A stretch of 7,214 nt of DNA from Prevotellaceae bacterium (GTDB lineage: Bacteria; Bacteroidota; Bacteroidia; Bacteroidales; Bacteroidaceae). The first letter of the stretch is position 1; each line of letters begins with the position of its first letter. The notes below the pieces were generated by a model that saw nothing but the letters and a program-made list of their open reading frames with translations, ran no database searches and was not told the origin of the DNA. A program made the position numbers and the translations under genes. The DNA lies in assembly GCA_905371275.1 (NCBI GenBank), contig CAJPLH010000100.1, forward strand, positions 1-7,214, in the 5' to 3' direction. Below, in pieces: positions 1 to 5,737 of this stretch.

Positions 1-1464
1 ATTGAACTTGAAGATCCCTTCCAAAACGCTGGTGCTCAATTCGTGAAGAGCGTGGCTTCAAAGACGGGTGATGATGCAGGCGACGGCACAACGACGGCTA
101 CTGTGCTCACACAAGCCATTCTCACCGAAGGTATGAAAAACGTGGCTGCTGGTGCTAATCCTCTCGACCTCAAACGCGGTATCGACAAGGCTGTGGGCAA
201 AGTGGTGGAAAGCATCAAAGCGCAAGCAGAACAAGTGGGTACAAACTACGACAAAATCGAACAAGTAGCCACTATCTCTGCCAACAACGATGCTGAAATT
301 GGTAAGCTCATTGCCGATGGTATGCGCGAAGTGTCTGTAGACGGCGTGATTACTATCGAAGATGCTAAGGGTCGCGACACTGTCCTCAAGACCGTGAAGG
401 GTATGCAGTTCGATCGTGGTTATCTTTCTGCTTATTTCGTGACTGATCCGGAGAAGATGACTTGCGAAATGGAGAATCCTTACATCTTGATTTACGACAA
501 GAAGATTTCTAATCTCAAAGAGTTCATGCCCGTGCTCGAACCTGCCGTGCAAAGTGGACGTCCTCTCCTTGTGATTGCAGAAGATGTGGACAGCGAAGCA
601 TTGACCACTCTCGTGGTAAACCGCTTGCGCACGCAATTGAAGATTTGCGCTGTGAAAGCTCCTGGCTTCGGCGACCGTCGCAAAGCGATGTTGGAAGACA
701 TTGCAGTGCTCACTGGCGGTGTGGTGATCAGCGAAGAAAAGGGTTTGAAACTCGAACAAGCTACCATCGAGATGTTGGGAACGGCCGACAAGGTGAGTGT
801 GTCTAAGGACTTCACCACTGTTGTGGACGGACATGGCGACAAAGACGCTATTGCGCAACGTATCCAACAAATCAAGAACGAAATCAAAAATTCTACTTCT
901 GAATACGACAAGGAGAAACTCCAAGAACGTTTGGGTAAACTCTCTGGTGGCGTGTGCGTGCTCCAAGTGGGTGCGGCTAGCGAAACCGAACAGAAGGAGA
1001 AGAAAGACCGTTGCGACGATGCACTTTGCGCCACTCGTGCTGCCGTGGAAGAAGGTATCGTGACCGGTGGTGGTGTGGCTTACATCCGCGCTCAAGCTGC
1101 GCTCGAAGGATTCTCTGGCGATAACGCTGACGAAAACACGGGTATCCAAATCATTCGCCGTGCCATCGAAGAACCTCTCCGTCAAATCTGCAAAAACGCT
1201 GGTGTTGAAGGCGCAGTTGTGGTGAACAAGGTGCGCGAAGGCGAAGGAAACTTCGGTTATAACGCTAAGAACGACACTTACGGCGACCTCCGCGAAGTGG
1301 GTGTGGTGGATCCTGCCAAGGTGACTCGCGTTGCACTTGAAAATGCTGCGTCTGTGGCTGGTATGTTCCTCACCACGGAATGCGTGATTTGCGATAAGAA
1401 GGAAGATACTCCTGAAATGCCTATGGGTGCTCCTGGTATGGGTGGCATGGGCGGCATGATGTAA
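1..1464 (+). CDS. groEL: 60-kDa chaperonin GroEL, 5'-truncated by the window edge
   Basis: This is the large subunit of the GroEL/GroES chaperonin, a cytosolic double-ring ATPase that encloses and folds client proteins. The frame is open from base 1 (IELEDPFQNAGAQF...), so GTG at 43 is an internal valine, not a start. By comparison with E. coli GroEL about 58 N-terminal residues lie upstream; the 487 seen plus these give the usual ~545. Visible landmarks in partial numbering are the nucleotide-binding GDGTTTATV loop (Asp28, equivalent to Asp87), the apical VKAPGFGDRRKAML stretch, and DDALCATRAAVEEG with Asp340 equivalent to the catalytic Asp398. Also visible are the TGGGVAYIR motif and the flexible GMGGMGGMM tail. 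The product looks intact and functional. groES would be expected just upstream but is outside the window. A strong terminator follows, so the transcript probably ends here. Identification is essentially certain. Confidence 0.99.
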   Translation: MELEDPFQNAGAQFVKSVASKTGDDAGDGTTTATVLTQAILTEGMKNVAAGANPLDLKRGIDKAVGKVVESIKAQAEQVGTNYDKIEQVATISANNDAEIGKLIADGMREVSVDGVITIEDAKGRDTVLKTVKGMQFDRGYLSAYFVTDPEKMTCEMENPYILIYDKKISNLKEFMPVLEPAVQSGRPLLVIAEDVDSEALTTLVVNRLRTQLKICAVKAPGFGDRRKAMLEDIAVLTGGVVISEEKGLKLEQATIEMLGTADKVSVSKDFTTVVDGHGDKDAIAQRIQQIKNEIKNSTSEYDKEKLQERLGKLSGGVCVLQVGAASETEQKEKKDRCDDALCATRAAVEEGIVTGGGVAYIRAQAALEGFSGDNADENTGIQIIRRAIEEPLRQICKNAGVEGAVVVNKVREGEGNFGYNAKNDTYGDLREVGVVDPAKVTRVALENAASVAGMFLTTECVICDKKEDTPEMPMGAPGMGGMGGMM

Positions 1465-1497
1465 TCTCCTTCACACGTACTAAGATTAGTGTAAGAC

Positions 1498-1516
1498 GGA
1501 TTTCCTATTGAAATCC
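1498..1516. other. Small hairpin downstream of groEL
   Basis: GGATTTC at 1498-1504 and GAAATCC at 1510-1516 pair perfectly over 7 bp around a 5-nt loop. It sits between the groEL stop and the strong terminator. No T-run follows, so it is not a terminator by itself; it could be an mRNA 3'-end stabiliser or chance. Confidence 0.3.
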
Positions 1517-1536
1517 AGACGCGTATTCAACAAGAA

Positions 1537-1571
1537 AAAAGGCAATCTCTGCGTAGAGATTGCCTTTTCTT
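1537..1571 (+). terminator. Rho-independent terminator of groEL
   Basis: A perfect 14-bp stem is formed by 1537-1550 and 1555-1568 around a GCGT tetraloop; its stronger core is GGCAATCTCT paired with AGAGATTGCC. The descending arm runs into TTTTCTT, giving the U-rich tail. It lies 73 nt after the groEL stop and 48 nt before the permease start, so it should isolate the permease gene from groEL transcription. The A-run on the ascending side makes it nearly symmetrical, but no minus-strand gene ends here. Confidence 0.93.
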
Positions 1572-1618
1572 AAAAAACCTGCCAAGAACAATAGTAGTCT
1601 TGACAAAAACTAAAACAT

Positions 1619-2896
1619 ATGCACGAAATACTTCGACTCATTCACGAGATGTCGCCCTATCTCCTCTTGGGATTCTTTATTGCAGGATTGATGCACGCTT
1701 TTGTGCCGGGACAACTGTATAGTAAATTTCTTAGTGGTAACAATCTCCGCTCTGTGCTCTATGCTGCGCTCTTCGGCATTCCCCTACCCCTCTGCTCGTG
1801 TGGGGTGATTCCTACGGCTATGTCGCTGCGCAAGGAAGGGGCTTCGCGAGGGGCTACCACCGCGTTTCTCATTGCTACTCCCCAAACGGGAGTAGACAGT
1901 ATCTTTGCTACTTACTCGCTTCTCGGACTTCCTTTTGCCATACTGCGTCCAGTAGCGGCCTTGGTGACGTCTGTTTTTGGGGGTACAATGGTCAATCGAT
2001 TTGCGACCACTGAAACTGACGCACAAAAATCAGCCGTTGAAGCTGAAATAAAGGCGGCTTCTTGCACCATTGAGCGCAAACACACGTCAATACTCGCTAA
2101 AATAGGGATTGCGCTGCGCTATGGTTTTGTGGATATGATGCGCGATATTGGCAAATGGCTACTCATTGGATTGGTGGTCGCAGGATTGATTACCCTTTAC
2201 GTTCCCGACAATTTCTTCATTCAATTCACAGAAATTCCTTTTCTTAGCTACATTGTAGTGCTGCTCATCGCTATCCCCATGTATGTTTGTGCCACTGGAA
2301 GCATTCCCATCGCTGCTGCACTCATGCTCAAAGGATTATCTCCTGGGGCAGCTCTCATCCTCTTGATGGCTGGCCCTGCAGCCAATATGGCTTCTGTGCT
2401 GGTGATTCATCGCGCCTTGGGACGTCGCAACCTTGTGGTATATCTGATGTCACTGGTGCTGGGTGCTTTGGGGTTCGCGCTACTCATTGACTATGCTTTT
2501 CCTCGAGAATGGTTTACTCATTTTTCAACACCCACAGATGCTTGCCACCACATAGAAACTCCGTGGTTTCAATGGGCAAGCACGCTCCTCCTTGGTGCTC
2601 TCTTGATTTATACCTTCATCGTGCTTCCGCTGTGGAGAAAACTTTATCCGCAAAATGATTTTGCAACGCAACAATCAGAAGATGAAGCAAGTTTTGTTCG
2701 CAAGTTTTCCGTGGAAGGCATGACCTGCAATCACTGCCGCAACCACGTTGAAAAAGCAATTCTCGGAGTTGAAGGGGTGATGCAGGCTTCGGTGTCGTTG
2801 GAAGACGGTGAAGCGCATATTATGGGCACTGCTTCTGACGAAGACATCATAAAAGCTGTGGGAGAGATAGGCTATCAACTTCATCCAAAATCGTGA
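1619..2896 (+). CDS. SO_0444/ArsP_1-type metal efflux permease with C-terminal HMA domain
   Basis: A 425-residue inner-membrane protein. Residues ~10-345 are a permease of the ArsP_1 (DUF318) type, with hydrophobic segments near 13-30, 45-65, 100-122, 178-196, 208-226, 240-264, 272-292 and 318-337. A conserved PLCSCG motif (Cys59, Cys61) lies in the second segment and MYVCATGS (Cys224) opens the matching half, suggesting two related halves with thiol ligands in the membrane. A charged cytoplasmic linker (~130-160) joins the halves. Residues 361-425 form a heavy-metal-associated domain with the GMTCNHC metal site (Cys370, Cys373). This combination matches the family annotated as SO_0444 Cu/Zn efflux transporters; copper or zinc export is inferred from the family, and arsenical transport is less likely given the HMA domain. 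ATG at 1619 is the first start after the terminator and yields a normal N-terminus. A weak -7-like TAGTCTTG sits at 1595-1602, without a clear -33 box. No metal regulator gene is visible nearby. It converges on pabC with a 9-bp gap. Confidence 0.9.
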   Translation: MHEILRLIHEMSPYLLLGFFIAGLMHAFVPGQLYSKFLSGNNLRSVLYAALFGIPLPLCSCGVIPTAMSLRKEGASRGATTAFLIATPQTGVDSIFATYSLLGLPFAILRPVAALVTSVFGGTMVNRFATTETDAQKSAVEAEIKAASCTIERKHTSILAKIGIALRYGFVDMMRDIGKWLLIGLVVAGLITLYVPDNFFIQFTEIPFLSYIVVLLIAIPMYVCATGSIPIAAALMLKGLSPGAALILLMAGPAANMASVLVIHRALGRRNLVVYLMSLVLGALGFALLIDYAFPREWFTHFSTPTDACHHIETPWFQWASTLLLGALLIYTFIVLPLWRKLYPQNDFATQQSEDEASFVRKFSVEGMTCNHCRNHVEKAILGVEGVMQASVSLEDGEAHIMGTASDEDIIKAVGEIGYQLHPKS

Positions 2897-2905
2897 CACA
2901 ATGTA

Positions 2906-3619
2906 CTAATCTCGCTCTCCACTGACAATGGCACTGATGGGGAGTTCGATTTCTCCCCACTTTATCATTGCATTGAACAGACGAATGCGCGAAAATTCTT
3001 CTAACCGATCTAGGGTTAGTGCAGCATCTTCTATGATGATGCTAGAGCGCAGGAGAGCCGCTCGATGGGTACCACGGAGCAAGGGATTTGCTGGAGTCAT
3101 CCAACAATTCCCTTGTTCTTCGTTTAAGAAAGCGATGTTGGCAATAGAAGTGTCAGTGAGCAAATTGTGTTGCAAAATCAACACATCATCGCAATTTTCT
3201 CGTTGTTCCACACACTGCGTTATTCCGCTGCGATCAGTAGATTTTAGCGAATAATGGAGATGATCGGCTTTTACGCATCGGAGCGAACGCACTGGACGCA
3301 ACTGATACTGCTGAAAAGTGACGCTGCAAACACCTGTTTCATTGTAGACAGTGCGCATCATCACACGCCCCTTTTGGTATTCATGCGGAATGTTTTGCAA
3401 AAATGTTAGCCAAGTTTGCAACAGTTCCTTACTCACGTCTTTCCACCTCAGCGTTTGACAACTGGCTCGCACTCGTGCTACATGAAAGGGCAAGCGCAAC
3501 GCTGTTCCGTTGAAGACACAAATGGTTTCTACCAATTCGTTGATGCCCTCTACAAATGCGCTATCCACATAGAAATCTTGCAGATAGACGGTTGATTCTT
3601 GAAAGATTATGTCCAACAT
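2906..3619 (-). CDS. pabC: Aminotransferase class IV, probable 4-amino-4-deoxychorismate lyase
   Basis: A 237-residue fold-type IV pyridoxal-phosphate enzyme that probably cleaves 4-amino-4-deoxychorismate to p-aminobenzoate and pyruvate in folate synthesis. VETICVFNGT (~30-39) matches the strand at the start of the family core, and LKSTDRS supplies the likely Schiff-base lysine Lys126. LLTDTSIANIAF (153-164) and TPANPLLRGTHRAALL (175-190) match the cofactor-phosphate and C-terminal core motifs. It is shorter than E. coli PabC (269) and resembles the compact Bacteroidota form. ATG at 3619 is used because it follows the pabB stop immediately, but it places ~27 poorly conserved residues before the core; GTG at 3568 is an alternative. 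The gene is in the same frame as pabB, separated only by TAG TCT. Position after pabB is what favours the lyase over a branched-chain or D-amino acid aminotransferase. The stop is TAG at 2908-2906; no terminator is visible beyond it. Confidence 0.85.
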   Translation of the reverse strand: MLDIIFQESTVYLQDFYVDSAFVEGINELVETICVFNGTALRLPFHVARVRASCQTLRWKDVSKELLQTWLTFLQNIPHEYQKGRVMMRTVYNETGVCSVTFQQYQLRPVRSLRCVKADHLHYSLKSTDRSGITQCVEQRENCDDVLILQHNLLTDTSIANIAFLNEEQGNCWMTPANPLLRGTHRAALLRSSIIIEDAALTLDRLEEFSRIRLFNAMIKWGEIELPISAIVSGERD

Positions 3620-3622
3620 AGA

Positions 3623-4684
3623 CTAAAATTTGAATGCCACAGGTGCATAAACTTTGTCGAGCAATTCTTGATACTCGCTCTCCACATCACTGCGAATGGT
3701 GATGCCCCCACCCGCCTTAAACAAAAGGGAACCATCTTGTTGTTGCTCTATGAAACGAATCATCACGGCACTTTGAAGCGAAGTTCCATCAAAATGTCCC
3801 ATCACTCCAGTATAAAAACCACGCTCGTAAGTTTCAGCCTTTGCTATGCTTTGCATTGTGGCTTGCTTGGGTGCTCCTGTGATGCTCCCAGCTGGCAATA
3901 AAGGAAAAAGTATATCTCCCAAATGAGAGAGATAGTTGTCGGGAAGCTGACCCACAATCTCGCTGCTCGTTTGGAGCAATGCGCCTCTATGTGTCTGAAT
4001 TTCTTCAACATAGCGATAGCGCGACACTTGTACTCGCGTTGCTACTTGACTCAAATCGTTGCGCAACAAATCAACAATAGTAGCGTGCTCAGCTTTTTCT
4101 TTGACATTATCCATCAACTGTTGTTCAGCTTGCAACTCAGTGCCATCGATGGTTCCCTTCATTGGAAATGTGCGAATCATTCCTTCAGAAATTTCGACAA
4201 ACGGTTCGGGAGAAAAGCACACGAAATGGTTGTCCCACAGCAATTTATATGGAGCACGAGCAAAATGATAGATTTGACGAAGCGTAAGATTGGTGGAAAC
4301 TGGCACGGAAAAGGTCAGATTCGTAAGAAAACTATCTCCACGATGCAAATGATGTTGCACTTTCTCGAAAGCGCGTTTGTAGTCGCTCAACGATGGAGGT
4401 GCGATTTTCCATTCTATCTGCGAGGGAATCGCAGAAATCTCCTCTAACTGACCCACAGAAATCGCAGGAAAATTACTTCCGCGGCGTCCTGCAAACTCAA
4501 AATACAATGTTTCTTGCGGCCAACCATCCAAAGGAATCACCAAAGATTGGGTGAGATGGTAGTTGATGACAAAAAAGAAAGGCCGCCGCTCAGCGCCCCA
4601 CTGATTGATGAGGTGCTGAGCGGTGGACAAATCGTGGCAGAACGGTGCTAATGCGGCAGAGATGTTATCCATTTTGCGCAACAT
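3623..4684 (-). CDS. pabB: Aminodeoxychorismate synthase component I
   Basis: A chorismate-binding enzyme that aminates chorismate to 4-amino-4-deoxychorismate with ammonia from a PabA/TrpG-type amidotransferase, which is not in this window. In numbering from the longest frame (GTG 4693, 356 residues), GDSFLTNLTF is at 119-128, SPEPFVEI at 161-168 and PMKGT at 177-181. The Lys179 of PMKGT is the nucleophile position typical of PabB rather than anthranilate synthase, which has alanine there. IVDLLRNDL (206-214), GSITGAPK (269-276) and AGGGITIRSDVESEYQE (327-343) complete the active-site core. At ~350 residues it is the short form common in Bacteroidota, lacking much of the N-terminal region of E. 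coli PabB (453). Possible starts are GTG 4693, ATG 4684 and ATG 4672; I chose ATG 4684, preceded by GGAAGAA. All overlap the rhodanese end, by 8-29 nt, suggesting translational coupling. It ends FKF-TAG, 3 nt before pabC. Confidence 0.95.
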   Translation of the reverse strand: MLRKMDNISAALAPFCHDLSTAQHLINQWGAERRPFFFVINYHLTQSLVIPLDGWPQETLYFEFAGRRGSNFPAISVGQLEEISAIPSQIEWKIAPPSLSDYKRAFEKVQHHLHRGDSFLTNLTFSVPVSTNLTLRQIYHFARAPYKLLWDNHFVCFSPEPFVEISEGMIRTFPMKGTIDGTELQAEQQLMDNVKEKAEHATIVDLLRNDLSQVATRVQVSRYRYVEEIQTHRGALLQTSSEIVGQLPDNYLSHLGDILFPLLPAGSITGAPKQATMQSIAKAETYERGFYTGVMGHFDGTSLQSAVMIRFIEQQQDGSLLFKAGGGITIRSDVESEYQELLDKVYAPVAFKF

Positions 4685-5051
4685 TTCTTCCACTGGCTAC
4701 CCATCCTAGGTATCCAGCATCAAGATCTACGACTTGGAAGTTTTGTCTAGTCAATAACATTGCGGCTTGTTTGCTGCGCGCTCCACTGCGACAATACACT
4801 GCGACAGGACGATTTACATTGAGAAGTTCTTGTGCTTTGGCAGAAAAACCTGGCGACATCACATCTATATTAAGGCTTTCCGAAAGATGTCCTTCTGCAT
4901 ATTCCGAAGGTGTGCGCACATCGACCAATTGCACTTGTGGCGTGGATTGCAGATAGGTTTCAAATTCGCTGACGGATAAAGAGGGAAAAGGGAGCATAGA
5001 TTTGAATAACTTTTTAAGTGGTTGAAGAAGTGTAGAGATGAATCGTAACAT
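4665..5051 (-). CDS. Single-domain rhodanese-like protein
   Basis: A 128-residue protein with one rhodanese domain (~26-122), which would carry sulfane sulfur on an active-site cysteine as a persulfide. LVDVRTPSEYAEGHL (42-56) is the classic first-half signature, CRSGARS (87-93) is the six-residue active-site loop with catalytic Cys87, and DLDAGYLGW (109-117) is the usual C-terminal motif. Residues 1-20 (MLRFISTLLQPLKKLFKSML) are basic and hydrophobic in an amphipathic pattern. They do not form a clear cleavable signal, so a peripheral membrane contact is possible; ATG at 4997 would remove them. It is first in an operon with pabB and pabC and overlaps the pabB start. The sulfur acceptor cannot be deduced, and a link to folate synthesis is not known to me. 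The short form fits GlpE/PspE-like proteins, but specific assignment is not justified. Confidence 0.93.
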   Translation of the reverse strand: MLRFISTLLQPLKKLFKSMLPFPSLSVSEFETYLQSTPQVQLVDVRTPSEYAEGHLSESLNIDVMSPGFSAKAQELLNVNRPVAVYCRSGARSKQAAMLLTRQNFQVVDLDAGYLGWVASGRNVAQNG

Positions 5052-5070
5052 AATTCGAAAGAAACAAGTA

Positions 5071-5107
5071 GTTAGACGTTAGAAGAGTTAGAAGTTAGAC
5101 ATTAGAA
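5071..5107. repeat. Imperfect heptamer repeat GTTAGAM in the rhodanese leader
   Basis: The units read gttagac (5071), gttagaa (5078), a 2-nt ga insert, gttagaa (5087), gttagac (5094) and attagaa (5101). The longer 14-mer gttagacgttagaa at 5071-5084 recurs as gttagacattagaa at 5094-5107 with one mismatch. It lies 20 nt upstream of the rhodanese start, inside the predicted 5' leader. It is simple-sequence DNA that may vary in copy number by slippage; its function is unknown. Confidence 0.8.
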
Positions 5108-5138
5108 CCAATAACTGGTTACAACCTCCAAAGCAGAA

Positions 5139-5164
5139 CTAGAAACGCATTTTACTTTCCTCCT
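5139..5164 (-). other. Strong Shine-Dalgarno followed by a 3-codon ORF in the leader
   Basis: On the minus strand AGGAGGA (5164-5158) precedes ATG at 5150 by 7 nt, but the frame is only Met-Arg-Phe and then TAG (5141-5139). It lies in the predicted leader of the rhodanese-pab operon. It could be a minimal upstream ORF, the relic of a lost gene start, or chance. Shine-Dalgarno sites are rare in this phylum, which makes such a clear one notable. Confidence 0.35.
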
Positions 5165-5183
5165 ATTTGGTCGAATACTAGAG

Positions 5184-5215
5184 CAAAATTACGGTTTTCT
5201 GCACAACAAACCAAG
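5184..5215 (-). promoter_or_regulatory. Candidate Bacteroidota promoter for the rhodanese-pab operon
   Basis: Read on the minus strand, TAATTTTG (5191-5184) matches the Bacteroidota -7 consensus TAnnTTTG exactly. CTTG (5215-5212), one base off the -33 consensus TTTG, stands 20 nt upstream, within the normal 19-21 nt spacing. Transcription would begin near 5177 and give a leader of about 125 nt containing the AGGAGGA mini-ORF and the heptamer repeat. No other minus-strand site close to the rhodanese start fits as well. Confidence 0.55.
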
Positions 5216-5380
5216 GATAAACGGAGAATTATCGCGTGCGAGTTCTTCGGAATAAACACCTATATAAATTGCATGATTCTCTACATGTTCATTGAGGAGG
5301 TATGGAATATGAAGAAACAGACGCTTTCGCTTTGGTTGGAAAACAACGAAATTCTCCATTTGCACGCTCCACTTCTGCAA
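5189..5380 (-). CDS. Small hypothetical ORF, doubtful
   Basis: A 63-codon frame upstream of the rhodanese gene and in the same direction, running from ATG at 5380 to a stop at the promoter candidate. It contains LFLHIPYLLNEHVENHAIYI and ends ELARDNSPFILGLLCRKP. It has no recognisable domain, signal peptide or membrane segment. Its 3' end overlaps the predicted operon promoter, and a plus-strand alternative frame (5309-5413) overlaps it. I do not recognise it; it may be a relic or merely an open stretch. Confidence 0.2.
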   Translation of the reverse strand: MQKWSVQMENFVVFQPKRKRLFLHIPYLLNEHVENHAIYIGVYSEELARDNSPFILGLLCRKP

Positions 5381-5413
5381 AGAGAAAGTAGCAATTACAA
5401 GAATAAACTATAA
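5309..5413 (+). CDS. Possible 34-aa plus-strand ORF with a Shine-Dalgarno site, doubtful
   Basis: GAGGAGG at 5294-5300 lies 8 nt before ATG 5309, which opens a 34-codon frame beginning MKKQTLSLWLENNEI and ending at TAA 5411-5413. A second ATG at 5302, in another frame and too close to the GAGGAGG, gives a 29-codon alternative. No domain is recognisable and it is antisense to the 5189-5380 frame. The purine-rich site is the only positive evidence. Confidence 0.15.
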   Translation: MKKQTLSLWLENNEILHLHAPLLQRESSNYKNKL

Positions 5414-5616
5414 AAATATATTACTAAAAACGAGCAATTCCACTGAAAATCCACTAAGTCTTCGGTGTTTACCTCGATTTTTTGTAACTTCGCCTTGGAT
5501 AATTCCAAATCGGTCATTAGAGCCTGAATCGATTTCATTTGATTGTTGAGCAGATGTTTTGTTGTTAGTTCGAAGGCGTAGTGGACTACATCGAGAACAA
5601 ACGGAGAATAAGATGC
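5395..5616 (-). pseudogene. Possible remnant reading frame inside the intergenic element
   Basis: On the minus strand a 73-codon stretch is open from a TAG at 5619-5617 to a TAA at 5397-5395. Its translation looks protein-like: YAFELTTKHLLNNQMKSIQ, LMTDLELSKAKLQKIEV and NTEDLVDFQWNCSF, a leucine- and lysine-rich helical pattern. There is no ATG at its beginning; the first internal ones are at 5538 and 5514. A different frame (ATG 5668 to 5408, 86 codons) overlaps it and starts with a hydrophobic, cysteine-containing segment (MSSCRLSFFVGILFSVCSRC). One gene broken by a frameshift, or no gene at all, would both explain this. I do not recognise a family. Confidence 0.25.
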
Positions 5617-5696
5617 CTACAAAAAATGAAAGACGACAGGAAGACATCTCCTCTATATTGAGCTGCACTATAACCGTCTAATGACCGATTTGGGAT
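5502..5696. repeat. 195-bp element bounded by a near-perfect 20-bp inverted repeat
   Basis: The left arm 5502-5521 and the reverse complement of the right arm 5677-5696 match at 19 of 20 positions; the shared core is CTAATGACCGATTTGG. A second pair, GAGCAGATGT at 5548-5557 against the reverse complement of 5644-5653, matches at 9 of 10 and stands at almost the same distance inside each arm (26 and 23 nt). The arms therefore look like two diverged inverted copies of a ~55-bp unit around a ~86-bp centre. No target-site duplication is obvious at the ends and no transposase motif is inside. The right arm ends 41 nt before the glnN start. It could be a MITE-like or dispersed intergenic repeat, or a large structured leader. 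Confidence 0.7.
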
Positions 5697-5737
5697 AATA
5701 TCACTTACTCTTTTATCCCCCTCACCCTCCTCAACAA

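Larger units (their letters stand above)
5052..5737. other. 686-bp intergenic region between the pab operon and glnN
   Basis: The stretch separates divergent units: the rhodanese-pab operon (-) and glnN (+). It holds a heptamer repeat near the rhodanese start, a minus-strand promoter candidate, two weak small ORFs on opposite strands around 5189-5413, and an inverted-repeat element at 5502-5696. It is visibly richer in A+T and in short repeats than the flanking genes, and no frame in it carries a recognised domain. I searched by eye for tRNA arms, rRNA fragments, riboswitch-like structures and transposase motifs and found none. The glnN promoter must lie here or in the element, but I find no convincing TTTG/TAnnTTTG pair just upstream of glnN. 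Confidence 0.7.

Noticed and set aside
43..45. GTG at 43 as the groEL start
   Set aside because: The same frame reads IELEDPFQNAGAQF from base 1, which is conserved GroEL sequence, so the gene begins upstream of the window.
58..1185. A 375-codon open frame on the minus strand opposite groEL
   Set aside because: The biased codon use of a highly expressed gene leaves its antisense frame free of stops. The translation is rich in His, Phe and Ser with no domain, whereas the plus strand is unmistakably GroEL.
2939..2958. Hairpin GGGGAG/CTCCCC just beyond the permease stop, considered as a terminator
   Set aside because: The stem is only 6 bp with an 8-nt loop, no T-run follows on either strand, and it lies inside the pabC coding sequence.
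3923..4447. A 174-codon plus-strand frame opposite pabB
   Set aside because: Shadow of pabB, whose catalytic motifs are intact; no domain in the antisense translation.
5566..5585. TTCGAA-containing stretch considered as a tRNA T-arm
   Set aside because: No flanking T-stem, anticodon arm or acceptor stem can be formed around it.
5219..5609. Direct repeat AAACGGAGAAT at 5219-5229 and 5599-5609
   Set aside because: Only 11 bp with no similarity in the flanks; compatible with chance in this stretch.
5677..5737. TTTG at 5689-5692 as the -33 box of a glnN promoter
   Set aside because: No TAnnTTTG-like box occurs 19-21 nt downstream; the nearest T-rich stretch (TACTCTTTT) has the wrong spacing and sequence.
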